Source: JAWKHR01 sp041394725
Lineage (GTDB): Bacteria; Acidobacteriota; Vicinamibacteria; Vicinamibacterales; SCN-69-37
Direction of reading: 5' to 3'
DNA length: 14,289 nucleotides
Assembly: GCA_041394725.1 (NCBI GenBank)
Contig: JAWKHR010000086.1
Location: 1-14,289, forward strand
In this document: piece after piece, positions 1 through 7,615 of the stretch
Numbering within the stretch: position 1 is the stretch's first letter
How the letters are laid out: each line of letters opens with the position of its first letter
Program-made: the position numbers and the translations under genes
Notes under the pieces: model-generated
What the model saw: only the letters and a program-made list of their open reading frames with translations
Told to the model about the DNA's origin: nothing
Database searches by the model: none

Positions 1-6
1 GATTCG

Positions 7-22
7 TGGCGCGCCTTTTGCG
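7..22 (+). promoter_or_regulatory. Predicted sigma-54 (-24/-12) promoter of the cbb3 operon
   Basis: The sequence reads TGGCGCG, then four bases, then TTGCG. The sigma-54 consensus is TGGCACG-N4-TTGC, so only the A of the -24 element differs. The invariant GG (8-9) and GC (20-21) have the required 10-base gap. Transcription would start near base 33, leaving a leader of about 35 bases before the ccoI ATG at 68. A sigma-54 activator gene in the same window gives context. Caveats: the -24 element overlaps a GGCGCGCC palindrome followed by TTTT, which could instead be the 3' end of a terminator for an unseen upstream gene, and the DNA is very GC-rich. No activator site can be judged because the window starts here. 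Confidence 0.5.
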
Positions 23-48
23 GTAGGCCCACGCCGGACCGGCGCGCC
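8..48. repeat. Short inverted repeats in the ccoI leader
   Basis: The self-complementary octamer GGCGCGCC occurs at 8-15 and again at 41-48, and a perfect 6+1+6 palindrome (CGCCGG-A-CCGGCG) lies at 32-44. They could pair in the leader RNA or form a protein site around the predicted transcription start. In DNA this GC-rich short palindromes are common, so function is not claimed. Confidence 0.3.
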
Positions 49-67
49 CCCGCGGCGGTCAGCGCCG

Positions 68-2488
68 ATGACCGTGACCGCCGCCTCGTCCCTCGACACT
101 GCCTGGCCCGTGGACGCCACGGGGTGCCGCCATTGCGGCGACCCGTGCCGCGACGGCGCCGTCCGCGGCGACCGCGGCACGTTCTGCTGCCCCGGGTGCG
201 AGTCCGTCTTCACCCTGCTCGATCAGCACGGCATGACCGCGTTCTACGCGTGCGACGTCCGTCCGGGCGTCTCGCAGCGCGGCGCCGGCCGCGACCCGGA
301 CCGGTTCGCGGTGCTCGACGAGCCCGACGTCACCGCCCGCCTGGTCCGGACGCGCGGCGCCGACCGCGCGCTCGTCACCTTCCCGGTCCCGGCGCTCCAC
401 TGCGCGTCATGCCTCTGGCTGCTCGAGCGGCTCTGGCGCTTCGACGCCGGCATCCTCCGGTCGGAGGCGAACCTCGTGACGCGCACGGTGCGGATCGAGT
501 TCAGGGCGCAGGTGACCTCGCTCCGCGCGATCGCCGAGCGGCTGGCCGCGCTGGGCTACGAACCGGTCGTCGAGGCCGAGGCGGACGCGGCGCCGGCGCC
601 GGTCACGAGGCGGCGGCTCTACCTGCGGCTCGGGGTGGCGGGCTTCGCCTTCGGCAACGTGATGCTCTTCAGCATCCCGCGCTACGCGAACGGCGCGCCG
701 CTCGACCCGGGCTTCCAGCGCCTGTTCGACGGGCTGAACCTCGCCTTCGCCCTGCCGGTGCTGCTCTACAGCGCGAGCGACTGGTTCCGGGCGGCATGGG
801 CGGCAACGCGCGCGCGCGCGGTCACGCTGGACGTTCCGGTCGCCCTCGGCCTGGTCGTGCTGTTCGGCCGCAGCGTCTTCGACATCGTCACCGGCACCGG
901 CGAGGGCTTCCTGGACTCGTTCACCGGGCTCGTGTTCTTCCTGCTCATCGGCCGGCTCTTCCAGGAGAAGGCGTTCGAGGGCATCGCGTTCGACCGCACG
1001 GTGCGGTCGTTCTTCCCGCTGTCGGTCCGCGTCGAGCGCGGCGGCGCGCTGGTCCCCACGCGCGTCGAGGCCCTGCGCCCCGGCGACGTGCTCGTGCTGC
1101 GGCCCCGCGAGGTGGTGCCCGCCGACGCGGTCCTCGCCGAGGGCACGGGCGCGGTGGACTACGCGTTCGTGACCGGCGAGCAGGCGCCGGTCTCCGTCGC
1201 GGCCGGCGCGATGGTGCAGGCGGGCGGGCGCGTGGTCGGCCACGCGCTGAAACTCGTGGTCAGCCGACCGGTCTCGCAGAGCCGGCTGGCCGCGCTCTGG
1301 ACCGACCCGGTCTTCGCCGAGCCCCGGACGCCGGCCCTGACGCCCCTGCTGGCGCGTGTCGGCTGGTGGTTCACGGTCGGCGCGATCGGCCTCGCCGCCG
1401 CCGGCGCCGTCGCGTGGTGGCCCGACGCGGGAATGTCCGTGCAGGTCGCGACGGCGGTGCTCATCGTCGCGTGCCCGTGCGCGCTGACGCTGGCGGCGCC
1501 GCTCACGCTCGGCACCGCGATGGGCGTGCTCGGCCGTGCCGGCGTCTACCTGAAGCAGCCGGCCGTCGCGCTCGACCTGGCGCGCGTGCGGGTCGTGACC
1601 TTCGACAAGACCGGCACGCTGACGACGCCGGCCGCCGGCGCGGACGTCTCGCGTGGCGGCCTCGACGCCGAGGCGTGGACGCGCGTGGCCGGGCTGGCCG
1701 CCGAGTCCGTGCACCCGGTGAGCCGGGCGCTGGCCGACGCGACGCCGGCCGATCGCCGGTCGCGCGTGACGGACGTCGAGGAGGTCGCCGGCGAGGGGCT
1801 GACCGGCCTGGTGGACGGGCACCGCGTCGTCCTCGGCACCGCGGCGTTCGTGGCCGCGCGCACGGGGCACCCGGTGGCGGCGGATCCGGGCCGCACGTGG
1901 GCGGCCGTCGGCGAGGCGCGGCCGGGCTGGTTCACGGTGACGGTCCGCGAGCGCGCGGGCATGCGCGCGGCGGTCGCCCGGCTGGGACGGCGATTCGAGA
2001 CGTGGCTTCTCTCGGGCGATCACGCCACCGACACGGGCCGCTGGCGCGAGCTGTTCGGCGAGCGCGTCCGCTTCCGGCAGTCGCCGTCCGACAAGCTCGC
2101 CGCGATTCGCGCGCGCCAGGCGACGGGCGCGCCGGTGCTGATGGTGGGCGACGGCCTGAACGACGCCGGGGCACTCGCCGCGGCGGACGTCGGCGTGGCG
2201 GTGTCGGACGAGACGGCGTGCGTCGTGCCGGCCTGCGACGCGATCGTGCGCGGCGACCAGCTGGCCGCGCTGCCGGACGTGCTGGCCTACGCCCGGCGCG
2301 CGCGTGTGGTGCTCGGGCTCTGCTTCGCCGTCTCGGTGGCCTACAACGTGTTCGGGCTCACGTTCGCGCTCGCCGGCCGCCTGACGCCGCTCGGCACGGC
2401 GGTCCTGATGCCGGCCAGCTCGCTGACGGTGATCGCGCTCGCCGTCGGGCTGATGCGCGCGCGCCCGCCCCGGGGACCGTCGGCATGA
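68..2488 (+). CDS. ccoI: CcoI/FixI copper-transporting P1B-type ATPase for cbb3 oxidase assembly
   Basis: This 806-aa inner-membrane ATPase is predicted to move copper across the membrane for the CuB centre of cbb3 oxidase. Domains in order: an N-terminal Cys-rich metal-binding segment (C20, C23, C27, C40, C41, C44; ATPase-cat_bd type), an HMA domain with CASC at 112-115, transmembrane helices, the actuator TGE, the membrane metal site CPC at 469-471, the phosphorylation motif DKTGTLT with D513, the HP motif of the nucleotide domain, and the hinge GDGLND at 694-699. All residues needed for activity are present, and the length is normal for FixI/CcoI. The Cys-rich N-terminus plus the ccoS gene overlapping its end separate it from a detoxification CopA. 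The ATG at 68 follows only a weak purine-poor ribosome site. It is the first gene of the visible operon, which is unusual for ccoI. Confidence 0.95.
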   Translation: MTVTAASSLDTAWPVDATGCRHCGDPCRDGAVRGDRGTFCCPGCESVFTLLDQHGMTAFYACDVRPGVSQRGAGRDPDRFAVLDEPDVTARLVRTRGADRALVTFPVPALHCASCLWLLERLWRFDAGILRSEANLVTRTVRIEFRAQVTSLRAIAERLAALGYEPVVEAEADAAPAPVTRRRLYLRLGVAGFAFGNVMLFSIPRYANGAPLDPGFQRLFDGLNLAFALPVLLYSASDWFRAAWAATRARAVTLDVPVALGLVVLFGRSVFDIVTGTGEGFLDSFTGLVFFLLIGRLFQEKAFEGIAFDRTVRSFFPLSVRVERGGALVPTRVEALRPGDVLVLRPREVVPADAVLAEGTGAVDYAFVTGEQAPVSVAAGAMVQAGGRVVGHALKLVVSRPVSQSRLAALWTDPVFAEPRTPALTPLLARVGWWFTVGAIGLAAAGAVAWWPDAGMSVQVATAVLIVACPCALTLAAPLTLGTAMGVLGRAGVYLKQPAVALDLARVRVVTFDKTGTLTTPAAGADVSRGGLDAEAWTRVAGLAAESVHPVSRALADATPADRRSRVTDVEEVAGEGLTGLVDGHRVVLGTAAFVAARTGHPVAADPGRTWAAVGEARPGWFTVTVRERAGMRAAVARLGRRFETWLLSGDHATDTGRWRELFGERVRFRQSPSDKLAAIRARQATGAPVLMVGDGLNDAGALAAADVGVAVSDETACVVPACDAIVRGDQLAALPDVLAYARRARVVLGLCFAVSVAYNVFGLTFALAGRLTPLGTAVLMPASSLTVIALAVGLMRARPPRGPSA

Positions 2489-2682
2489 GCGTCATCGTCC
2501 TGCTCATCGCCGCGGGCGGCGTCGTGGCCGCCGGGTTCCTGGCCGCCTTCGCCTGGGCCGTCCGCTCGGGCCAGTACGACGACACCACCACGCCGGCGGT
2601 CCGCATGCTCGTCGACGACGCATCGCGCCCCGTCACGCCCACCCGCTCGGAGGATGCCCTCGATGTCCAGTCACGTGTCTGA
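2485..2682 (+). CDS. ccoS: CcoS, cbb3 oxidase maturation protein
   Basis: This 65-aa protein has one N-terminal transmembrane helix (about residues 3-26) followed by the CcoS signature FAWAVRSGQYDD and a later PAVRML. CcoS/FixS is needed for inserting cofactors (heme and copper) into CcoN in proteobacteria. Its ATG overlaps the ccoI stop by 4 bases (ATGA), so the two are probably translationally coupled, matching the usual ccoI-ccoS pairing. The tail after residue 45 is polar and not recognisable. Its last 20 bases overlap the start of ccoNO and contain that gene's ribosome site. Confidence 0.93.
   Translation: MSVIVLLIAAGGVVAAGFLAAFAWAVRSGQYDDTTTPAVRMLVDDASRPVTPTRSEDALDVQSRV
2649..2653 (+). 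promoter_or_regulatory. Ribosome binding site that sets the ccoNO start
   Basis: A perfect GGAGG sits 9 bases before the ATG at 2663. An in-frame ATG at 2654 directly abuts the GGAGG and could not use it, so 2663 is chosen as the start. The site lies inside the ccoS coding sequence. Confidence 0.75.
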
Positions 2683-4876
2683 GATCCCGATTGCCCCGGA
2701 GACCCCGCCCGGCGCGACGACGGTCGAGTCGTTCGAGTACGACAACACCATCGTCCGCAATTTCGTCATCGCGATGGCGGTCTGGGGCGTCGTGGCGTTC
2801 CTGCTGGGCCTGATCGTGGCCCTGAAGCTCGTCTTCCCGAACTTCCTGGGCTTCATCCCGCAGCTCTCCTACGGCCGGCTGCGGCCGCTGCACACGAACG
2901 CGGCGATTTTCGCGTTCGCGGGCAACGCCATCTTCGTGGGCGTCTACTACTCCCTGCAGCGGCTCTGCAAGGCGCGGATGTTCAGCGACCGGCTGAGCGC
3001 GATCCACTTCTGGGGCTGGCAGCTCATCATCGTCTCGGCGGCGCTGACGCTGCCGCTGGGCTTCACGACGAGCAAGGAATACGCGGAACTCGAGTGGCCG
3101 ATCGACATCGCGATCGCGGCGGTGTGGATCGTCTTCGGCGTCAACATGCTGGGGACGATCTACAAGCGGCGCGAGCGGCACATGTACGTCGCGATCTGGT
3201 TCTACCTGGCGACGTTCATCACGGTCGCGCTGCTCCACGTGGTCAACTCGTTCGAGCTGCCGGTCAGCCTGCTGAAGAGCTACTCGATGTACGCCGGCGT
3301 CCAGGACGCGCTGGTCCAGTGGTGGTACGGACACAACGCGGTCGCGTTCTTCCTGACCACGCCGTTCCTCGGCATCATGTACTACTTCATCCCGAAGGCG
3401 GCGAACCGGCCGGTGTTCTCCTACCGGCTGTCGATCGTCCACTTCTGGGCGCTCATCTTCCTCTACATCTGGGCCGGGCCGCACCACCTGCTCTACACCG
3501 CGCTGCCCGAGTGGGCGCAGTCGCTGGGCACGGTGTTCTCGATCATGCTCATCATGCCGTCCTGGGGCGGCATGGTGAACGGCCTGCTGACCCTGCGCGG
3601 CGCGTGGGACCGCGTGCGGGAGGATCCGGTCCTCAAGTTCCTCGTCGTGGGCGTCACGGCCTACGGCATGTCCACGTTCGAGGGGCCGATGATGTCCCTC
3701 AAGAACGTCAACGCGCTGACGCACTTCACCGACTACATCATCGGCCACGTGCACCTCGGCGCGCTCGCGTGGAACGGCGGCCTCGCCTTCGCGATGCTCT
3801 ACTACGTCGTCCCGCGCATCTACCGGACCACGCTCTACTCGGTCCGGCTGGCGAACCTGCACTTCTGGCTGGCCACGACGGGGATTCTCTTCTACGTAAT
3901 CCCGATGTACATCGCGGGCATCACGCAGAGCCTCATGTGGCGCCAGTTCACGCCGGACGGCGTGCTCCGCTACGGCAACTTCCTGGAGACGGTGCTGCGC
4001 ATCGTCCCGATGTACGCGTTCCGCGTCGGCGGCGGGTCGCTGTTCCTGCTGGGCGCGATCGCGGCGCTCTGGAACCTCTACAAGACCACGTCGCTGGGCA
4101 CGCTGCTCGCCGACGAACCCGCCCAGGCGCCGCCGCTCACCGCCGAGCCCGCGCACGCCGACTCGATGTGGCACCGGACGCTCGAGGCGCGGCCGACCCG
4201 GTTCGCGGTGCTGACGCTGGTCGCGGTGGTCATCGGCGGGCTGGTCGAGTACGTCCCGACCGCGCTCATCCGGGCGAACGTGCCGACGATCGCCTCGGTG
4301 CAGCCCTACACGCCGCTCGAGGTCGAGGGCCGCGACCTGTACATCCGCGAGGGGTGCCTCGGGTGCCACTCGCAGATGGTGCGGCCGATGCGCGCCGAAA
4401 CCGAACGCTACGGCGAGTACTCCAAGGCCGGGGAGTTCGTCTACGACCACCCGTTCCTCTGGGGATCGAAGCGGACCGGGCCGGACCTCCACCGGGTCGG
4501 CGGCAAGTACCCCGACTCGTGGCACTTCCTCCACATGCGGCAGCCGACGGCGACCTCGCCCGGATCGATCATGCCGGCCTACCCGTGGCTCTATGACGCG
4601 ACGCTCGAGACGTCGCACACCGAGGGCAAGATCATCACGCTCCGCCGCCTCGGCGTGCCGTATCCGGCCGGCTACGAGCAGCAGGCCGTCGCCGACCTGC
4701 GGGCCCAGGCGGACCGGATCGCCACGGGCCTGACGGCGTCGGGCCTCGAGACGCCACCCGACCGGGAGATCGTCGCGCTCATCGCCTACCTGCAGCGCCT
4801 CGGCACCGACATCAAGGCGCGGCCGGTCACCACGACCAGCCAGGCGGCCGCGCCCGCCCCCTCGGGAGGTCAGTGA
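2663..4876 (+). CDS. ccoNO: Fused CcoN-CcoO: cbb3-type cytochrome c oxidase subunits I and II in one chain
   Basis: This 737-aa chain joins the oxygen-reducing subunit to its membrane-bound c-type cytochrome. The CcoN part (about 1-475) is a multi-helix heme-copper oxidase core. Visible ligand candidates are H77 in PLHTN (low-spin heme b), H224 in WWYGHN and H274/H275 in GPHH (CuB), and H362/H364 in GHVHL (high-spin and low-spin heme). A hydrophilic linker (about 480-515) leads to the CcoO part: one transmembrane helix (about 520-540) and a heme c domain with CLGCH at 565-569 and the CcoO signatures CHSQMVRP, WGSKRTGPDL and MPAYPWL. No stop or frame change separates the two, and there is no separate ccoO. 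CcoNO fusions are known in some non-proteobacterial lineages. The protein reduces O2 to water and pumps protons under low oxygen. It overlaps ccoS upstream and ccoQ by one base downstream. Confidence 0.95.
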   Translation: MSSHVSEIPIAPETPPGATTVESFEYDNTIVRNFVIAMAVWGVVAFLLGLIVALKLVFPNFLGFIPQLSYGRLRPLHTNAAIFAFAGNAIFVGVYYSLQRLCKARMFSDRLSAIHFWGWQLIIVSAALTLPLGFTTSKEYAELEWPIDIAIAAVWIVFGVNMLGTIYKRRERHMYVAIWFYLATFITVALLHVVNSFELPVSLLKSYSMYAGVQDALVQWWYGHNAVAFFLTTPFLGIMYYFIPKAANRPVFSYRLSIVHFWALIFLYIWAGPHHLLYTALPEWAQSLGTVFSIMLIMPSWGGMVNGLLTLRGAWDRVREDPVLKFLVVGVTAYGMSTFEGPMMSLKNVNALTHFTDYIIGHVHLGALAWNGGLAFAMLYYVVPRIYRTTLYSVRLANLHFWLATTGILFYVIPMYIAGITQSLMWRQFTPDGVLRYGNFLETVLRIVPMYAFRVGGGSLFLLGAIAALWNLYKTTSLGTLLADEPAQAPPLTAEPAHADSMWHRTLEARPTRFAVLTLVAVVIGGLVEYVPTALIRANVPTIASVQPYTPLEVEGRDLYIREGCLGCHSQMVRPMRAETERYGEYSKAGEFVYDHPFLWGSKRTGPDLHRVGGKYPDSWHFLHMRQPTATSPGSIMPAYPWLYDATLETSHTEGKIITLRRLGVPYPAGYEQQAVADLRAQADRIATGLTASGLETPPDREIVALIAYLQRLGTDIKARPVTTTSQAAAPAPSGGQ

Positions 4877-5094
4877 TGTACAAGGACATCCTCCGCACCA
4901 TCGCCGGCATCGAGGTCTTCCCGATCCTGTCCCTGCTGCTGTTCCTGACCGTCTTCGCCGTGGTCCTCATCTGGGCCGGCCGGCTCGACGGGACGCGGCT
5001 GGCGCGGTGCTCCCGCCTGCCGCTCGACGAGGCCGACCGCGCCGACGCCGCCCGCCCGGCGGGCGCCTCCGACACCCAGGGGGTGACGCTGTGA
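4876..5094 (+). CDS. ccoQ: CcoQ-like small membrane subunit of cbb3 oxidase
   Basis: This 72-aa protein has a single transmembrane helix (about residues 14-35) preceded by the short MYKDILRTI amphipathic start and followed by a polar, acidic and Ala-rich tail. CcoQ is thought to stabilise the oxidase complex. Position between ccoO and ccoP, size and topology support the call more than residue identity, as CcoQ proteins are weakly conserved. The ATG at 4876 uses its A from the ccoNO stop codon and follows GGGAGG at 4864-4869; a GTG one codon earlier is possible. The end overlaps the ccoP start by 4 bases. Confidence 0.8.
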   Translation: MYKDILRTIAGIEVFPILSLLLFLTVFAVVLIWAGRLDGTRLARCSRLPLDEADRADAARPAGASDTQGVTL

Positions 5095-5693
5095 AGGACC
5101 AGAAACGCGACGAACTGCTGAGCCACGACGCGGACGGCATCCGCGAGTTCGACAACGCCCTGCCGCGGTGGTGGCTCTACGGCTTCTACTTCACGATCGT
5201 CTTCGCGGTCGCCTACCTCGTGAACTACCACGTGCTGCGGACGCCGCTCGTCGGCCAGGCGAGCATCGTGGCCGAGTACGACACCGAGATGGCCGCGGCC
5301 CGCGCGCTCGCCGCTTCGCGGCCCGGTGCCGGCGTCGTGGCCGCCGTCCAGCCGCTGACCGACGAGGAGAGCCTGAAGAAGGGCGAGGCCATCTTCCAGG
5401 GCATGCGCAACCTGTGCCACACCTGTCACCGGCCGGACCTCGGCGGCCTCGTGGGCCCCAACCTGACCGACAACCTGTGGCTCCACGGCTGCACGCCGGC
5501 GGAAATGATGCAGAACGTCACGACCGGTTTCCCCGTCAAGGGCATGCTGCCGTTCGGCAGCACCCAGCCGCTGACCGACGAGGAACTGCTGCAGGTGGTC
5601 AGCTACGTCATCTCCAAGCGCGGCTCGAATCCCGTCAACCCGAAGCCGATCGACCCCGAGCGCGACAAGGAGTGCTTCCTGGACACGAAGTGA
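5091..5693 (+). CDS. ccoP: CcoP-like cbb3 subunit III, one-heme short form
   Basis: This 200-aa membrane-anchored cytochrome c passes electrons to CcoO/CcoN. The N-terminus carries the cbb3 subunit III anchor (FDNALPRWW then a helix at about 28-46). A linker is followed by one cytochrome c domain with CHTCH at 109-113 and a likely axial M152 in MLPFG. Classical CcoP has about 300 residues and two CxxCH hemes; here only one is present, with no second CxxCH in any downstream frame before ccoG. Two extra cysteines (in HGCTP and the C-terminal KECF) are not part of a heme motif. The GTG start at 5091 overlaps the ccoQ stop (GTGA) and follows AGGGGG. A clean stop and intact C-terminal helix argue for a natural one-heme form rather than a truncation. 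Confidence 0.9.
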   Translation: MKDQKRDELLSHDADGIREFDNALPRWWLYGFYFTIVFAVAYLVNYHVLRTPLVGQASIVAEYDTEMAAARALAASRPGAGVVAAVQPLTDEESLKKGEAIFQGMRNLCHTCHRPDLGGLVGPNLTDNLWLHGCTPAEMMQNVTTGFPVKGMLPFGSTQPLTDEELLQVVSYVISKRGSNPVNPKPIDPERDKECFLDTK

Positions 5694-5694
5694 C

Positions 5695-7125
5695 ATGACC
5701 GGCGTCTTCGACGAAGCGCACGAGACGTTCCGCAACGAGCTGGCCAGCGTCCACCGCGACGGCCGGCGCAAGTGGGTCTACGCCCGCCAGCCGTCCGGGC
5801 GCTGGTATCGCGCCCGGACGGTCCTGAGCTGGTTCCTGCTGGCGTTCCTGGGCCTCGCGCCGTTCGTCAAGGTGAACGGCCACCAGCTGATCCTGCTGAA
5901 CTTCCTCGAGCGGCGCTTCGCGTTCTTCGGCCTGATCTTCTGGCCGCAGGATTTCTACCTCGCGGTCCTGCTCGCGCTCACGATCATCGTCGGCCTCGCG
6001 CTCTCGACGACGGTCGTGGGCCGCGTCTGGTGCGGGTGGCTCTGCCCGCAGACGGTGTTCCTCGAGATGCTGTTCCGGAAGATCGAGTACCTGATCGACG
6101 GATCGGCCGCGCAGCAGCTGCGCCGCGACAAGGCGCCGCTGACGTTCGACACGGCCTGGCGGCGCGTGCTGAAGCACGGCATCTTCTTCGGCCTGTCGTT
6201 CGTCATCGCCAACGTCTTCCTGGCCTACATCATCGGCTCGGACGCGCTCATCGGCATCGTCACCGACCCGCCGAACGCGCACCTGGCCGGCCTCGTCGCG
6301 ATCACGATCTTCAGCCTGGTGTTCTACGGCGTCTTCGCGCGGTTCCGCGAGCAGGCCTGCACGCTGGCCTGCCCCTACGGCCGCGTGATGTCGGCGCTCA
6401 TCGACACGCACACGATCACGGTCACCTACGACCGCACCCGCGGCGAGCCCCGGGGCCACAAGGCGGCCGCGCCGGCGAAGGTGGGCGATTGCGTCGACTG
6501 CGCCCAGTGCGTCACGGTCTGCCCGACCGGCATCGACATCCGCAACGGGATCCAGCTCGAGTGCGTCAACTGCACCGCCTGCATGGACGCGTGCGACGAC
6601 GTGATGCGGCGGCTGCAGCGCCCGGAGGGGCTGATCCGGCTGACCTCGCACGAGGCGGTGCGGACGGGATCGGCGACCTGGCTGACCGCGCGCGTCAAGG
6701 CCTACGCGGCCGTCTGGTCCATCCTGTTCCTCGCGGTGTTCACGCTGCTCCTCCGGCGGCCCGACCTCGACGTGCTGATCCTGCGCCAGCCGGGCACGCT
6801 CTTCACCGAGGTCGGCGCGGACGGCCTCGCGAACTTCTACAACGTCCAGGTGCTCAACCGCACCCGGCGCCCCCTGACGCTCGAGTACGTCGCGGTGACG
6901 CCCGCCGGGGCCACCGTCACGCCGCTCGGCGACATCACGCACGCCCCGGCGCACGACGTCATCGAGAGCCGGCTGCTGCTGACCGTGCCCGCGGCGAACC
7001 TGACGGGGCCGACCACGCCGGTGCGCATCGAGGTCCGCGCCGGGGGGCGCGTGCTGGACACGATCGACTCGTCGTTCCTCGGGCCCGGCACGCGACCGGC
7101 GAACGGCGGCGGAGCCCCGCGCTGA
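5695..7125 (+). CDS. ccoG: CcoG/RdxA/FixG, membrane polyferredoxin for cbb3 assembly
   Basis: This 476-aa inner-membrane Fe-S protein is known in proteobacteria to reduce Cu(II) to Cu(I) during cbb3 assembly. About four transmembrane helices (near 43-58, 89-108, 161-180, 198-215) carry CGWLCPQ (C113, C117) and CTLACPYGR (C222, C226). A soluble loop has two [4Fe-4S] motifs: C266, C269, C272, C276-Pro and C290, C293, C296, C300. A last helix near 335-350 leads to an Ig-like FixG C-terminal domain. Motif four of the second cluster lacks the usual Pro after C300 (CDD), which is normal in this family. It starts one base after the ccoP stop with no strong ribosome site of its own, so translation is probably coupled. 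Confidence 0.95.
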   Translation: MTGVFDEAHETFRNELASVHRDGRRKWVYARQPSGRWYRARTVLSWFLLAFLGLAPFVKVNGHQLILLNFLERRFAFFGLIFWPQDFYLAVLLALTIIVGLALSTTVVGRVWCGWLCPQTVFLEMLFRKIEYLIDGSAAQQLRRDKAPLTFDTAWRRVLKHGIFFGLSFVIANVFLAYIIGSDALIGIVTDPPNAHLAGLVAITIFSLVFYGVFARFREQACTLACPYGRVMSALIDTHTITVTYDRTRGEPRGHKAAAPAKVGDCVDCAQCVTVCPTGIDIRNGIQLECVNCTACMDACDDVMRRLQRPEGLIRLTSHEAVRTGSATWLTARVKAYAAVWSILFLAVFTLLLRRPDLDVLILRQPGTLFTEVGADGLANFYNVQVLNRTRRPLTLEYVAVTPAGATVTPLGDITHAPAHDVIESRLLLTVPAANLTGPTTPVRIEVRAGGRVLDTIDSSFLGPGTRPANGGGAPR

Positions 7126-7162
7126 GGGCGCGGCCCGGAAGGCACATCGAAAGGAGCGACAC

Positions 7163-7615
7163 GTGGCTGTGCGGTGGAACTGGGGAACGGGAATCGCGCT
7201 GGTCTACGCCGTCTTCGCGTCCGGCACGATCGGCTTCGCGGTCTACGCGATGAGCCAGCCCGTCGATCTCGTGAGCGAGGACTACTACGCCCGGTCGCTG
7301 GTGCACGACGCACGCCTGGCGGCCATCGACCGGGTGGACGCCCTGGGCGACACCTTCGCGATCCGGTTCGATCCGACGACGGATGCCGTGACGGTCGCCT
7401 GGCCACCCGCGATGGCGGGGCGGGCGCGCGGCACGATCACGCTCTACCGGCCCTCGGATGCGTCGGCCGACCGCGTGGTGCCGCTCGCGCCCGCCGCCGA
7501 CGGCCGGCAGCAGGTCTCGCTGCTGGGCGCGGCGACCGGTCACTGGGTCGTGCAGGTCCAGTGGACGGCGGACGGCCTGGACTTCTACGCGGAGACCCCG
7601 GTGCTGGCGCGATGA
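7163..7615 (+). CDS. ccoH: CcoH/FixH family cbb3 assembly protein
   Basis: This 150-aa protein has one N-terminal transmembrane helix (about residues 8-30) followed by a FixH signature, with QPVDLVSEDYYA just outside the membrane, and an Ig-like periplasmic domain ending in a W-x-V-Q-V-x-W strand and an FYAETP motif. FixH/CcoH interacts with the oxidase subunits during assembly and stays associated with the complex in some bacteria. The GTG start is set by AAGGAG at 7151-7156, six bases upstream. The 37-base gap after ccoG is the largest in the operon. Its stop overlaps the next gene's ATG (ATGA). Confidence 0.88.
   Translation: MAVRWNWGTGIALVYAVFASGTIGFAVYAMSQPVDLVSEDYYARSLVHDARLAAIDRVDALGDTFAIRFDPTTDAVTVAWPPAMAGRARGTITLYRPSDASADRVVPLAPAADGRQQVSLLGAATGHWVVQVQWTADGLDFYAETPVLAR

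Noticed and set aside
1..67. FNR/FixK box upstream of ccoI
   Set aside because: No TTGAT-N4-ATCAA-like sequence is present in the visible upstream bases; more upstream sequence would be needed.
124..2484. A long + strand open frame overlapping ccoI in another frame
   Set aside because: It is an Arg/Pro/Ala-rich shadow of ccoI. Only its last part, from 2485, is real (ccoS).
407..4618. Long - strand open frames opposite ccoI and ccoNO (for example 407-2023 and 2633-4618)
   Set aside because: They lie antisense to genes with full catalytic motifs and give Arg/His/Pro/Asp-rich sequence without domains.
5091..5693. ccoP as a broken pseudogene
   Set aside because: Anchor, heme motif, axial Met region and C-terminal helix are all intact and start and stop overlap or adjoin neighbouring genes cleanly, so a natural one-heme form is more likely.
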